In this document: positions 26,481 through 35,284 of the stretch, in pieces
Position numbering within the stretch: position 1 is the first letter of the stretch
Layout of the letters: each line of letters opens with the position of its first letter
From: Nitrospirota bacterium
GTDB lineage: Bacteria; Nitrospirota; Thermodesulfovibrionia; Thermodesulfovibrionales; UBA9159
Direction: 5' to 3'
Assembly: GCA_021790195.1 (NCBI GenBank)
Contig: JAJYIF010000001.1
Span: 62,001 to 126,000, forward strand
Length of the DNA: 64,000 nucleotides
Notes under the pieces: generated by a model
Databases searched by the model: none
The model's input: the letters and a program-made list of their open reading frames with translations, nothing else
Told to the model about the DNA's origin: nothing
Made by a program: the position numbers and the translations under genes

Positions 26481-28271
26481 ATGGAAAACATGAGCCAACA
26501 AATTGGAATACACAAGAGCGCGGAAAGTGAGAAAGGGTTGACGAGTCTACCCCTAATCAAGCGAAACTATTTATTCCTCTTTGTTTTCTGTTTTCTTAGT
26601 TTTAACGGATTTATCATCTATTTCATAGGCCAGGAACATTATGTCTATTTTTGGGATTACTCAGGTTATTGGAATCAATATAAAGATCTGAGCAACCTGT
26701 TTAGGCACAGCCCGATTCACGCTGTAAAGGCATTAATAACGTCCATACGTTATGATGACTACAATTCTCTGCCGGTCTTGTTCCTGGTCCCGTTCAATTT
26801 CATCTTCGGAGACAGTCGGTTAGCGTATGTTCTATCCATAACTAATTTATTTGTTTTACCGACGGTAGTCGCTTTCGGCCTCTTAATGGAGAAAATCGTC
26901 TCTATTCCCTGGGAAAGAAGATCATTTGCTGTCTATTTCATATCGATTCTGACTGCCGCATCATTCCCTCACTTGTGGATTCCGGTCGTGTTAGGGAAAG
27001 TCGATATCTCAGGAATGCTCGTAATTAATCTAATACTCCTCTTTTATATCGATAAACCTGTTGAAAAACAGGGCTTTGTCAATTTGCTCTTGATCGGAAC
27101 CCTACTTTGCATCCTGATTCTTCTCAGACGCTGGTATGCCTATTGGGTAGTCGCTTTCTTCGTTTCCATGACCTTAGAGAGAATAGTTTCTTCATTTCGT
27201 GAATACCGCTTCAAAATAGGGGCTTATCTTCCCTTTCTGAAGATAGTCATTATTGGCGTTTTTTCGGTTTTGCTATTCTTTTTGATCGCCGGTCCCGTGG
27301 CAAAGAGAATGCTCCTGACTAATTATGCTGACATTTATTCAGCATACAAGACCTCTAAGACAACAGGGCAAGCGTTTCTGAGAGTTTGCTCCTCTTTGGG
27401 GATTTTTTTCATTTCCCTGGCATTCATGGGTTTAGTCAAATCGCTGGGAGGCAATAAAACAAGGCGCCTTTCCTTCTTCCTGCTGATATTGCTGATCGTC
27501 ACATTCTTCCTGTTCAGCAGGACGCAGGATTTTGCGACTCAGCACTATTATTTGCTGATACCCACCGTACTTATTTATATATCATTTCTCCTCGTGAGTC
27601 TCTATCGCATTTTAAATGGCCGGGCCTCGAAAATCATATTTCTTGTCGTGTGTTTCGTCCTGCTATCTATCAATTTTTCTGTGGTCTTCTTCCCGAAAGC
27701 GCCGGTCCTACTGAAACGAATTACCTACCTGCTGCCCCAGGAAAGATCTTTTCCATTAGTAAGAACGGACTTAGATCAGATTCACAGCCTGATAAATGTA
27801 TTGAATACGATAGCGCAAACAAATCGCGATAATATTTACGTGATGTCAAGCTCGACAATCCTGAATGACGATATCCTAAGAAATGCATGCAATGAAGACA
27901 AGCGGAGCAAGGACATGTGCGGTCGTATTCAGCCATCGAGCAACGTCGATAAACGGGATGGTTTCCCGTTCCAATTCTTGACTGCACGTTATGTGGTAGT
28001 TGCAGATCCAGTCCAATACCATTTGAGCCCCGACGATCAACGAGTGATTGGTATCCCTGCGGAAATGATATTGCATCAGAAAGAGATCGGCTCCTCATAT
28101 AAGAGACTATCTTATGCTTTCACGCTTGATAATGACGTAAGGGTCTTTATATATGAAAAGATTAAGCCCTTCAGTGGAACTGATCTTGATAATCTCTCAA
28201 AGATGTTTATATCCTATTATCCTGATAAAGAAGATATATTCAGAATTGACCACGTTCTATATTCTCAGTGA
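26481..28271 (+). CDS. Membrane glycosyltransferase-like protein (GT-C)
   Basis: About 596 residues with a first membrane helix near 27-47. A loop with YFWDYSGYWNQYKDL bears the acidic residues expected of GT-C active sites. Roughly ten more hydrophobic segments follow to about residue 410, then a C-terminal soluble domain. No sharper family signature is seen. ATG 26481 is taken; an in-frame TTG at 26469 and ATG at 26490 exist, none with a ribosome site. It is divergent from the GtrB-type gene, with ~175 AT-rich bases between. By eye, base composition is more AT-rich than in the flanking minus-strand genes. Probable role: decorating a surface glycan outside the membrane. Confidence 0.65.
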   Translation: MENMSQQIGIHKSAESEKGLTSLPLIKRNYLFLFVFCFLSFNGFIIYFIGQEHYVYFWDYSGYWNQYKDLSNLFRHSPIHAVKALITSIRYDDYNSLPVLFLVPFNFIFGDSRLAYVLSITNLFVLPTVVAFGLLMEKIVSIPWERRSFAVYFISILTAASFPHLWIPVVLGKVDISGMLVINLILLFYIDKPVEKQGFVNLLLIGTLLCILILLRRWYAYWVVAFFVSMTLERIVSSFREYRFKIGAYLPFLKIVIIGVFSVLLFFLIAGPVAKRMLLTNYADIYSAYKTSKTTGQAFLRVCSSLGIFFISLAFMGLVKSLGGNKTRRLSFFLLILLIVTFFLFSRTQDFATQHYYLLIPTVLIYISFLLVSLYRILNGRASKIIFLVVCFVLLSINFSVVFFPKAPVLLKRITYLLPQERSFPLVRTDLDQIHSLINVLNTIAQTNRDNIYVMSSSTILNDDILRNACNEDKRSKDMCGRIQPSSNVDKRDGFPFQFLTARYVVVADPVQYHLSPDDQRVIGIPAEMILHQKEIGSSYKRLSYAFTLDNDVRVFIYEKIKPFSGTDLDNLSKMFISYYPDKEDIFRIDHVLYSQ

Positions 28272-28386
28272 AGGAAGTAGCTGACCTCTTTTTGGGGAAG
28301 CGCAGAACGGCTGGAAGGCTTTACGTTTTTCACATATTACAGATTTAAGTTTAAAGAAAGGGAATACAAGCTAAGAACAATACACG

Positions 28387-30030
28387 ATGAGTGAGAAAAT
28401 CAAGCCGCTACATATCATAGTTTTACTATGCCTTTCGTCGATCATCCTGACCTGGGCCAATCACATCTGGATCAAGAATAATCTTTCCCATTTGCCCATT
28501 ACCTGGGATCCCTCAAATTATGCATATATGACTCTTTTTGAATACAAAACCCTTCACAACGGGGGGCTCCTGCAGTTTCTCCGGACCGTTCAAACTCAGG
28601 CTCCGGCTCTTGCCCCTCTGTTTCCGGTAACCGGCGTTCCCTTTCTTTTTCTCTTCGGTCTCGATCTTAACAATATCTATCTTGCAAACGGAATCTATCT
28701 ATTCATTCTCCTAACATCTGTCTTTTTCATAGCAGAAAGGATCAGCGGGAGAACAGCGGCCATTGTAGCCTCATTTTCTGTTGCGACCTTTCCAGGCATC
28801 ATAGCTTTCTCGCGGGACTATTTCTTTGAATTCCCATCGGCAGCAATGACCGCCCTGGTCTATATGTTTCTTCTGAAGACAGATTCCTTCAGAAACAAAA
28901 GGGCCTCTGTTCTTTTTGGCATAGCCTCCGCCCTTTCGCTCCTCACGAAGACAATGGGAATCGTCTTCCTCACAGTTCCATTTCTCTACGCGTTCTATAT
29001 CTTTGCAAGAAAGAGGACTCCATGGACTATAAGAAAGCATGTCCTCTATGCTTTCTTGTCATTCTCACTTGTTGCGGGAATATATTACATCCCGAACTTC
29101 AAAGCCATCTTCGGATACCTTTTCTTCTATGGCGTAGGCAAAGGCGCTGCCCGGTATAGCGCCGGACTGTCCAATATGCTTTCTATTCAATATTGGACTT
29201 ATTACGTCTCGCCTATCATACACAAAGGGATATCACCCGGCTACTTGTTGATCTTTGTCTTATCGGCGACAGCATTCCTTATTTCATCTGGCGCAAGGAA
29301 ACTGTCAAGGGACTATTGGATAGTCCTGTTATGGCTTGTCTGCGGCTACGTCCTTCTTTCAATACCCTCAAACAAGGTCGGAGAGAGATACGCATTACCC
29401 ATTCTCCCGCCCATCGCCATCATGATGGCGGCACATATCACAAGAATTTCAATGAGACCTCTAAAGGTTTTGATTATAGGCTTAGCTTTTCTAATCGGTA
29501 TTGTGAACTATGCTTATCAAACATTCGCGGAAGGTTGCAACTACGAGCGATATTTCCTTAAGAGTACGCGCATTGCTCTCCTTGAACCAGTTCATGTGTC
29601 CTGCAACATGCAAAGAGGCCTTATGATCGACTCCTCGAAAGATTGGAGCTTGCTGCCCATGTTGAAATACATGGATGACAACAGCCAACATTATAAGTCT
29701 GTCAACGTCCTTGTGGCGGTCGATCATAATTTCTTAAATAATTATGGGTTGCGTCTCTATGCGCTCTGGGGTGAACTGAAAGGGATTTTGAAGTCGGAGT
29801 TTACATTCGACACCGCTGCATTCAGGCCTTATAGTGAAGACGAGATCAAGCAATTGCTGGCCAAGCGTCAATTTATCATTGTTAAGACAGACTACCAGGG
29901 ACCGGGCGACACCAATGAATATAATGGCGTCATAAAGAATCTTCTCAAGAAAGAAAAGCCCTTGAAGAGCTTTGATATGAGTGACGGCTCGACCGTCTCA
30001 ATTTATTCAAGCATTATAGGAACGAGATAA
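28387..30030 (+). CDS. PMT/ArnT-like membrane glycosyltransferase (GT39-type)
   Basis: 547 residues. The N-terminal helix leads to a periplasmic loop with ITWDPSNYAYMTLFEYK, carrying the aspartate used by GT-C/GT39 enzymes to activate a polyprenyl-linked donor. Further helices run to about residue 385, including FLFGLDLNNIYLANGIYLF and SRDYFFEFPSAAMTALVYMF (the latter similar to the second acidic loop of ArnT/PMT proteins). A soluble C-terminal domain follows. It stands 115 bases downstream of the other plus-strand GT-C gene; the gap shows no terminator. Predicted to act with the GtrB-type enzyme. Substrate unknown. Confidence 0.78.
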   Translation: MSEKIKPLHIIVLLCLSSIILTWANHIWIKNNLSHLPITWDPSNYAYMTLFEYKTLHNGGLLQFLRTVQTQAPALAPLFPVTGVPFLFLFGLDLNNIYLANGIYLFILLTSVFFIAERISGRTAAIVASFSVATFPGIIAFSRDYFFEFPSAAMTALVYMFLLKTDSFRNKRASVLFGIASALSLLTKTMGIVFLTVPFLYAFYIFARKRTPWTIRKHVLYAFLSFSLVAGIYYIPNFKAIFGYLFFYGVGKGAARYSAGLSNMLSIQYWTYYVSPIIHKGISPGYLLIFVLSATAFLISSGARKLSRDYWIVLLWLVCGYVLLSIPSNKVGERYALPILPPIAIMMAAHITRISMRPLKVLIIGLAFLIGIVNYAYQTFAEGCNYERYFLKSTRIALLEPVHVSCNMQRGLMIDSSKDWSLLPMLKYMDDNSQHYKSVNVLVAVDHNFLNNYGLRLYALWGELKGILKSEFTFDTAAFRPYSEDEIKQLLAKRQFIIVKTDYQGPGDTNEYNGVIKNLLKKEKPLKSFDMSDGSTVSIYSSIIGTR

Positions 30031-30182
30031 TTCCAGATTCTATTTTGACTGCATTGCTTCAGAACATATCACCAGACAATCGCACACGTGCAGGCTTCAG
30101 CCGGGGAACCCTGTGCCCTTCTCATGACAGTGTTCCTTTCTCCGACCCTGTCCTTCCGTAATCTGAACTTGACTTATGTTTA

Positions 30183-30755
30183 TTATAGTTTGACCTTTTC
30201 AACAATTGCGCGAGTCTTGTCATTGTCTGAAGGAATTCCGCCGGATGATTCGATTTTCATACGCCCAGTGGATTCCATAGAATACATCCCAATTTTGATC
30301 ATTATTTCTTTTCCTATAGCTGCTGGAGCAATGTCAATTACAAAGGGCTCTTCGATAAACTTGCCTTTTAATTCCTTAAATGGTTTGTCCTGACAAAAAT
30401 CGTGGTCATTTCCGAACAATTCCTTATCATCTTTATCCGTAAAGTGCACGAATACAGTATTAAAAGAACCAAGATCATCCATGAGCTGCCAATAATATGA
30501 AATTTTCAGCTTATTCAGGGGCTGTTTTTCGGCTGTTATCCCAAGGAGCTTTATCTTGTTTCCATAATTAATCTCGACAGGTGTTGCTATGCCCGCGGGC
30601 AATTTATCATATACTTGACAAGGACCGGTTATCCTCAGCGGCTTCTGGACCTTCTCCTTTTCGCAAGCCGACAAAACGATCAGCATTAACGCAACCAGAC
30701 ACGATATCGCCACTCTCGCTTTCCCCGATAACGCCGTTCCATTCTTTCCAGACAT
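30183..30755 (-). CDS. Lipoprotein with a domain found with GT39 enzymes
   Basis: 190 residues, lipobox VLSAC after a hydrophobic helix, strong AAGGAGG before the ATG. The mature part reads as a beta-sandwich: KIKLLGITAEKQPLNKLKI, YYWQLMDDLGSFNTVFVHF, GNDHDFCQDKPF and EIMIKIGMYSMESTG. The V-H-F-T-D / D-H / G-M-Y pattern resembles the small domain appended to some PMT-type membrane glycosyltransferases and secreted glycan proteins; that resemblance is an inference. Likely tethered in the periplasm. It lies between the two glycosyltransferase groups, and the 152 bases 30031-30182 beside it contain nothing clear. Confidence 0.65.
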   Translation of the reverse strand: MSGKNGTALSGKARVAISCLVALMLIVLSACEKEKVQKPLRITGPCQVYDKLPAGIATPVEINYGNKIKLLGITAEKQPLNKLKISYYWQLMDDLGSFNTVFVHFTDKDDKELFGNDHDFCQDKPFKELKGKFIEEPFVIDIAPAAIGKEIMIKIGMYSMESTGRMKIESSGGIPSDNDKTRAIVEKVKL

Positions 30756-30788
30756 ATGATTCCTCCTTATTTTTGAGCAATATTATAT

Positions 30789-32030
30789 TTAAGACAAAAG
30801 CTCCCTGTAAATCAACTCGGTATTAAAAGCCTCTTCCTCTACACGGATAGGATAGCGTATATTCCTCTTGAAGTCATTCAGTCGCTCAGGGTGGGCTGCG
30901 ATGAGATCGATCTTCTTCGCTAAATCGTCCGGGTCCCCCGCTCTAAACGTCAATCCGTTTTCCCCGTCAACAATCATCTCACTCATGCCGCCTATATCAG
31001 AGGTCAGGACAGGAATGCCGTATGCAAGGCTCGTTGTGATAGTAAGAGGGGCGTTTTCGTACCAAACCGATGGGACAATCACCATGTCGATAGGCTCAAG
31101 AACTGCCTCAATGTTGTTGAAGCCGTATGCGCCCTTGAACTCGATGCGCGAATCGTCTTCGGAGCTCTTTAACAGGTTGTTACGGTAGTCGATCTCATGA
31201 AAACATCCCCCCCAAACTTCCAAGCGGATGTTCCGATATTGGCTCTTCTTGAAAGCCTCGACCATAATATGCACGCCTTTGTGGTACTGAATTGTGCCGA
31301 TATATCCAAATCTTACTATCTCCTGGCGTCCGTTGGTCGAATAATTCCTCTTCCGTGTGTAGTCAAATCCGTGCCGGGATAGAATAAACCTATCAGCCGG
31401 AATAAAACCGGCCCGATCGAAGAGCGTAATGAGGAACTGGGACGGGGAAAGCAAATAGTCGCAGCAATCGAGCAGCATATTGGCGTCCGCAATCCTCCTC
31501 TGCATCCGCGCGTCGTCGACCTGAGGGAAGCAGTATTTCAAACATTTTTGACCGCCGTCCGGGCCATCGCACAGCGAATTATCCGGCCTCAGCATAATGC
31601 CCATGGGGCACATCATAAAGTAATCGGTGACCATCAAAACGACCTTTACACCGGAATCCCGCGCGGCCTTAATCGAGGAGGCGATCCGGAGAGGGTGTGC
31701 GCAATGGTAAAGATCATAGTCCCCTATTTCAAAGAGTTCTCTGACCTTTCCATAGATATCCATATCCATAAAGTCGAACACAAAGGTGAGGTCGTCAGGC
31801 TGCTGCCTGTGCTTCAGTGAAATAACCGGTACACCCTCATACGAATACTCTCTAAAAAGCAATCCCGAGGAATGTTCTTCCTGCGAATCATGATCCTCCC
31901 TGAAGGCATAAGTCAGGACCCTTACAAAATGTCCCATCCTCTGGAGCTGCTTGGCAAGATTAAGGACATACCTTTCAGTGCCGGTATAATGATTAGGAAA
32001 GAATTGATGCACTCCCAAGAGGATTCTCAA
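30789..32030 (-). CDS. GT4-family glycosyltransferase
   Basis: 413 residues, GT-B fold: RILLGVHQFFPNHYTGTERYV at the start and GYIGTIQYHKGVHIMVEAF plus TITTSLAYGIPVLTSDIGG in the donor domain. It contains a cysteine-rich insert (MMCPMGIMLRPDNSLC, KCLKYCFPQ) comparable to the one in the 402-residue GT4. It overlaps the upstream 1048-residue GT2 by four bases (ATGA), so it is translated with it. The pair is a second copy of the 20.8-24.2 kb pair. Donor and acceptor unknown. Confidence 0.86.
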   Translation of the reverse strand: MRILLGVHQFFPNHYTGTERYVLNLAKQLQRMGHFVRVLTYAFREDHDSQEEHSSGLLFREYSYEGVPVISLKHRQQPDDLTFVFDFMDMDIYGKVRELFEIGDYDLYHCAHPLRIASSIKAARDSGVKVVLMVTDYFMMCPMGIMLRPDNSLCDGPDGGQKCLKYCFPQVDDARMQRRIADANMLLDCCDYLLSPSQFLITLFDRAGFIPADRFILSRHGFDYTRKRNYSTNGRQEIVRFGYIGTIQYHKGVHIMVEAFKKSQYRNIRLEVWGGCFHEIDYRNNLLKSSEDDSRIEFKGAYGFNNIEAVLEPIDMVIVPSVWYENAPLTITTSLAYGIPVLTSDIGGMSEMIVDGENGLTFRAGDPDDLAKKIDLIAAHPERLNDFKRNIRYPIRVEEEAFNTELIYRELLS

Positions 32031-35000
32031 ATGCCGCCTCCGCTGAAACAGTCAATTCTGGTCTGCGTATTCTCGCCAAGATAGTTTCCGGCAGTAACGC
32101 TGAATAATTTGTAAACGGTGCCCAGAAAATCCTCCTCTATGTCTTGCATAGAGGCATAACTTGTCACAAACTTTGAGAAACTCAGAAAGTTGTTCATCAG
32201 ATTAGTGTACATGCCACCAATTATCTCTTTATGATGGTAAGGCTCAACCTTCCCGAAAAAATCATCAAGGAGCGCGTCCCCTCTGAGTGATCGCCAGGAG
32301 GGGTTGAAAGCATTGATGCTATTGCGGAGGCTATCGCTCAGCAAATGAAGAAATAAATAGGGCCTTTCGCGAACATCTTCCCTGCTTCTCAGCGTTGTCA
32401 GGCATGCTTTAAGGGCTGCATACAAGCAACAGGCCGCTCCCGTTACATGTTCGACCGGAATATCATTCTTCGTTATCTTTAACATATTCCATAGCGAAGA
32501 TGTATCAATATAGCTTCTTTTAAGAAAATAGCCGGCCGGCCTGTTATGAGAATGAATAACGGCATTGGACGATTGGAGAAGAATCGTGTGGCCGTCATCC
32601 AGTAATCGGAGGCCCAGGTCAAGATCTTCCGCATAATCAGAATCAAACAGGTATTTGTCGAATGTTGATTTGCCAATTCCCAGACAAACACTGTCCAGGC
32701 TCGCCATCACCCTTTTTGTTGACGTACTAAGGGTCTTAAAACTATCAACTGCCGACTTACTATAGCGATGATCCCTATCGCCTCCCAGATAGTTGACGTT
32801 ATGGTTCCAGTATGACCAGCTAGCAAAAAGGTCCGCGTCGGCGCGAGGTATCTGCCTGGCTGAAACAGCGGAAGCCTCGCCGGAATGAATAGGGCGAAGA
32901 AGCTTGTAAAGCCAGGAATTACTGACGGGGATGGCGTCCTGGACGGTAAACACAAGAAAATCGCCTGTTGCCTTCTCAGCCCCGAGATTGCGAGTCATGG
33001 CGTGATGGAAGTCCCCGGGCGAAATACGAAATACCTTTTGCGTATAACGTCCGGCGATTTCGAGGGTCCTGTCCTCGGAGCCGGAATCGATAACGATCAC
33101 TTCTTTATCTTCAACCCCCTCCTGCTGCGTGATTCTGCGCAAGGTGTATTCGAATTCCTCGCCTGCGTTCTTCGTGGGAATGATTATCGATGCCCTTGAC
33201 CGTATCGGTTCGGCGATAACATTATTGAACAAGCTGCCGTATACACTGCCCCGTCTATGACGCGTCCTTGCATCCTGTCCGGAAATTGTCTTAATGGATG
33301 ACCAGCCTCTCTCCTTCTTCGCCTGAAGCTCAATGTTGTTCCCCCTCAGATGGCCCGATGCTGCGACCGTATCGGCAGTCTTCTTCCCTGCATCGATCTT
33401 CCGATAGATGCGGTCCCTTATGCTCCGATATTTCTCCAAGAGCAGCCAGCCACGCGTGTTCTTCATCGCGGTTAACAATGAATCCTTTTCGCGTATTAGA
33501 TTCTGCAAGATCAGGACCTCGGCCTTCTTACTCTCCAACTCCGACGATATGACATCGAGGCTGGAATCCTTCTTCCTGACGCTCGAGATAAAGGTATCGA
33601 TCTGGGAATTCCTTTCGCTCAGTTCGGCCGAGAGAGAGAATATCCGTGCGTCCCTGTCCCTAAGCTCGATGTTGAGGGAATTGATAAGGGAATCCCTTTC
33701 CCCTATCTCGGCATAGAGCTTGACCATCTGAGCATCCCCTTCGCGCAGATCAGAATGGAGTTTGATAAGTTGAGCAGCTCTTTCCCTTAAATCAGCCTGG
33801 AACTCGACAAGTTTGGCGTCCCTCTCGCTTATTCCGGAACTTAGGACTTCCACCTGGGAGCCCCGTTGCCCCAGCTCGGCCGCGAGGGCTTCTATCTGCG
33901 CCTTTCTCTCCCTGAGCTCCGCAGTAAGGGCGCTTATCTGGGAATCTCTGTCCCTCAACTCGTTATATAAATTCTCGACCCTGGGTCCTTTCTCCTTCAA
34001 CTCGGTGTAGAGTTTGTCGATCTGTTGGTCCTTGCCCCTCAATTCGCTGTTGAAGATGTCTATCTGAAACTCACTCCTTTTCATCTCATCCGCAAGTGCG
34101 ATGACCTTTTCATCCCTCTGCCTTAACTCCTCAATCAGCCTTCCTGATTCCGAAGTCTTTTCCCTCAGGCCGGCTTCGAGCTCGTCACTGCGCCTTTCCT
34201 TCTCCTTCAACTCGTCCCGCAGCTTCTCTATCTGAGGACCTTTTTCTTTCAGCTCCTCGAGTATTCTCCCCAATTCAGCGCCTTTCTCTCTCAGGCCGGC
34301 ATAAAGGCCGTCTATACGCGAATCCCTGTCCTTTAAGGCCTCTTTGTAAACATCGGATTCACGTTTGAACTCTTTAAGGATATGCCTTGTGTGAACATAC
34401 TCTGACATATAATCATGGATCCGGTTTGGAGTGATCTTATCGCTATGCGTGGACAATACTTTGAGATACGCCTGCCTCAGAAAGACGGGGTCCCGGTTCA
34501 CCTGCGATATCTGGAAGTCCACGCTCCACTGGTTGTAGTTTGCCGTGATTTCCCTGATATGATAGAAAGGATACTTTCTGCCGACCCTTATAAGCAGGTC
34601 CCAGTCTTCGTAAAGATCAAAACTATTGTCGAAGCCGCCTGAACCGACGAGCACCTTTCTCCCGAACATCAGGCACATAAGGGGGATGTAGTTTTCGAAT
34701 ACGAGCTTGTCGTAATTAAAGTCCTGCGAAAATGCGAGCTCTCTTTTCACATCTTTATCGAGATCATGAGTGTCAGGATTGTATTCCTTGTAGACCATGA
34801 CCGAATCGGTATAGGCGACGCTATAGTCACTTTTTTCGAGGAACGAGACAAGCGTTACCGCGTGGTTGGGGCAGAACTCGTCGTCGTCGTCCAGGAATCC
34901 TACATACTTCCCCTTTGCGTTTTCAATCCCCGTATTGCCGGCGTGAGACCTCCCCATGTTCTTTTCGAGTCTGACATAATTGAGCGGTATGTCGCCGAGG

Positions 35001-35173
35001 GTCCCCTTCAGTTCGCGGACGTCCAGGTCGCAGCCGCCGTCGTTCACAAGCACGACCTCTATGGGACGGTAGATCTGGGCCGAGATGCTCTTCAGCGCGC
35101 GCTTCAGGAGCTTGGGCCTGTCTTTTGTCCTGACGATTATGGAGACCAAGGGATTATGAGTCACATTTGCCAT
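32027..35173 (-). CDS. Two-domain GT2 glycosyltransferase with long coiled coil
   Basis: 1048 residues. Domain 1 (1-250): PLVSIIVRTKDRPKLLKRAL, VLVNDGGCDLD, YVGFLDDDDEFCPNH, close to domain 1 of the 711-residue paralogue. Residues ~265-590 are a long heptad-rich coil made of ~14-residue units such as LREKGAELGRILEE and LRDRDARIFSL. Domain 2 (about 660-900): RASIIIPTKNAGEEFEYTLR, VIVIDSGSEDRT, FLVFTVQDAIPVSN, DYAEDLDLGLRLLDDGHT, rhamnosyltransferase-like. A ~150-residue all-helical tail follows. Such coils in polysaccharide enzymes can act as spacers between active sites or as length rulers; applying that here is inference. Confidence 0.87.
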   Translation of the reverse strand: MANVTHNPLVSIIVRTKDRPKLLKRALKSISAQIYRPIEVVLVNDGGCDLDVRELKGTLGDIPLNYVRLEKNMGRSHAGNTGIENAKGKYVGFLDDDDEFCPNHAVTLVSFLEKSDYSVAYTDSVMVYKEYNPDTHDLDKDVKRELAFSQDFNYDKLVFENYIPLMCLMFGRKVLVGSGGFDNSFDLYEDWDLLIRVGRKYPFYHIREITANYNQWSVDFQISQVNRDPVFLRQAYLKVLSTHSDKITPNRIHDYMSEYVHTRHILKEFKRESDVYKEALKDRDSRIDGLYAGLREKGAELGRILEELKEKGPQIEKLRDELKEKERRSDELEAGLREKTSESGRLIEELRQRDEKVIALADEMKRSEFQIDIFNSELRGKDQQIDKLYTELKEKGPRVENLYNELRDRDSQISALTAELRERKAQIEALAAELGQRGSQVEVLSSGISERDAKLVEFQADLRERAAQLIKLHSDLREGDAQMVKLYAEIGERDSLINSLNIELRDRDARIFSLSAELSERNSQIDTFISSVRKKDSSLDVISSELESKKAEVLILQNLIREKDSLLTAMKNTRGWLLLEKYRSIRDRIYRKIDAGKKTADTVAASGHLRGNNIELQAKKERGWSSIKTISGQDARTRHRRGSVYGSLFNNVIAEPIRSRASIIIPTKNAGEEFEYTLRRITQQEGVEDKEVIVIDSGSEDRTLEIAGRYTQKVFRISPGDFHHAMTRNLGAEKATGDFLVFTVQDAIPVSNSWLYKLLRPIHSGEASAVSARQIPRADADLFASWSYWNHNVNYLGGDRDHRYSKSAVDSFKTLSTSTKRVMASLDSVCLGIGKSTFDKYLFDSDYAEDLDLGLRLLDDGHTILLQSSNAVIHSHNRPAGYFLKRSYIDTSSLWNMLKITKNDIPVEHVTGAACCLYAALKACLTTLRSREDVRERPYLFLHLLSDSLRNSINAFNPSWRSLRGDALLDDFFGKVEPYHHKEIIGGMYTNLMNNFLSFSKFVTSYASMQDIEEDFLGTVYKLFSVTAGNYLGENTQTRIDCFSGGGI
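33430..34380 (-). repeat. Degenerate ~42-base coding repeats of the coiled coil
   Basis: About twenty 14-residue units, most starting L-R-E/D-R/K-D/G and continuing with I-x-x-L-x-x-E-L. The DNA shows the same period, with recurring words such as TCCCTCAACTC and GAATCCC. It is built by tandem duplication and then diverged, so length could vary between strains. Confidence 0.7.
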
Positions 35174-35284
35174 AGAAATTCTTCCCCAATGAATAATCCT
35201 TCCGGAGGAACCTCAGCCGAGGATTCCCGAAACGGATACCTGATATTTTACAAGAAATAGAGACGAAATGTGCAAAAAAAGCAG

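Noticed and set aside
33430-34380. CRISPR-like regular repeats
   Set aside because: The ~42-base period is in phase with codons of a coiled coil, the units are degenerate and there are no unique spacers.
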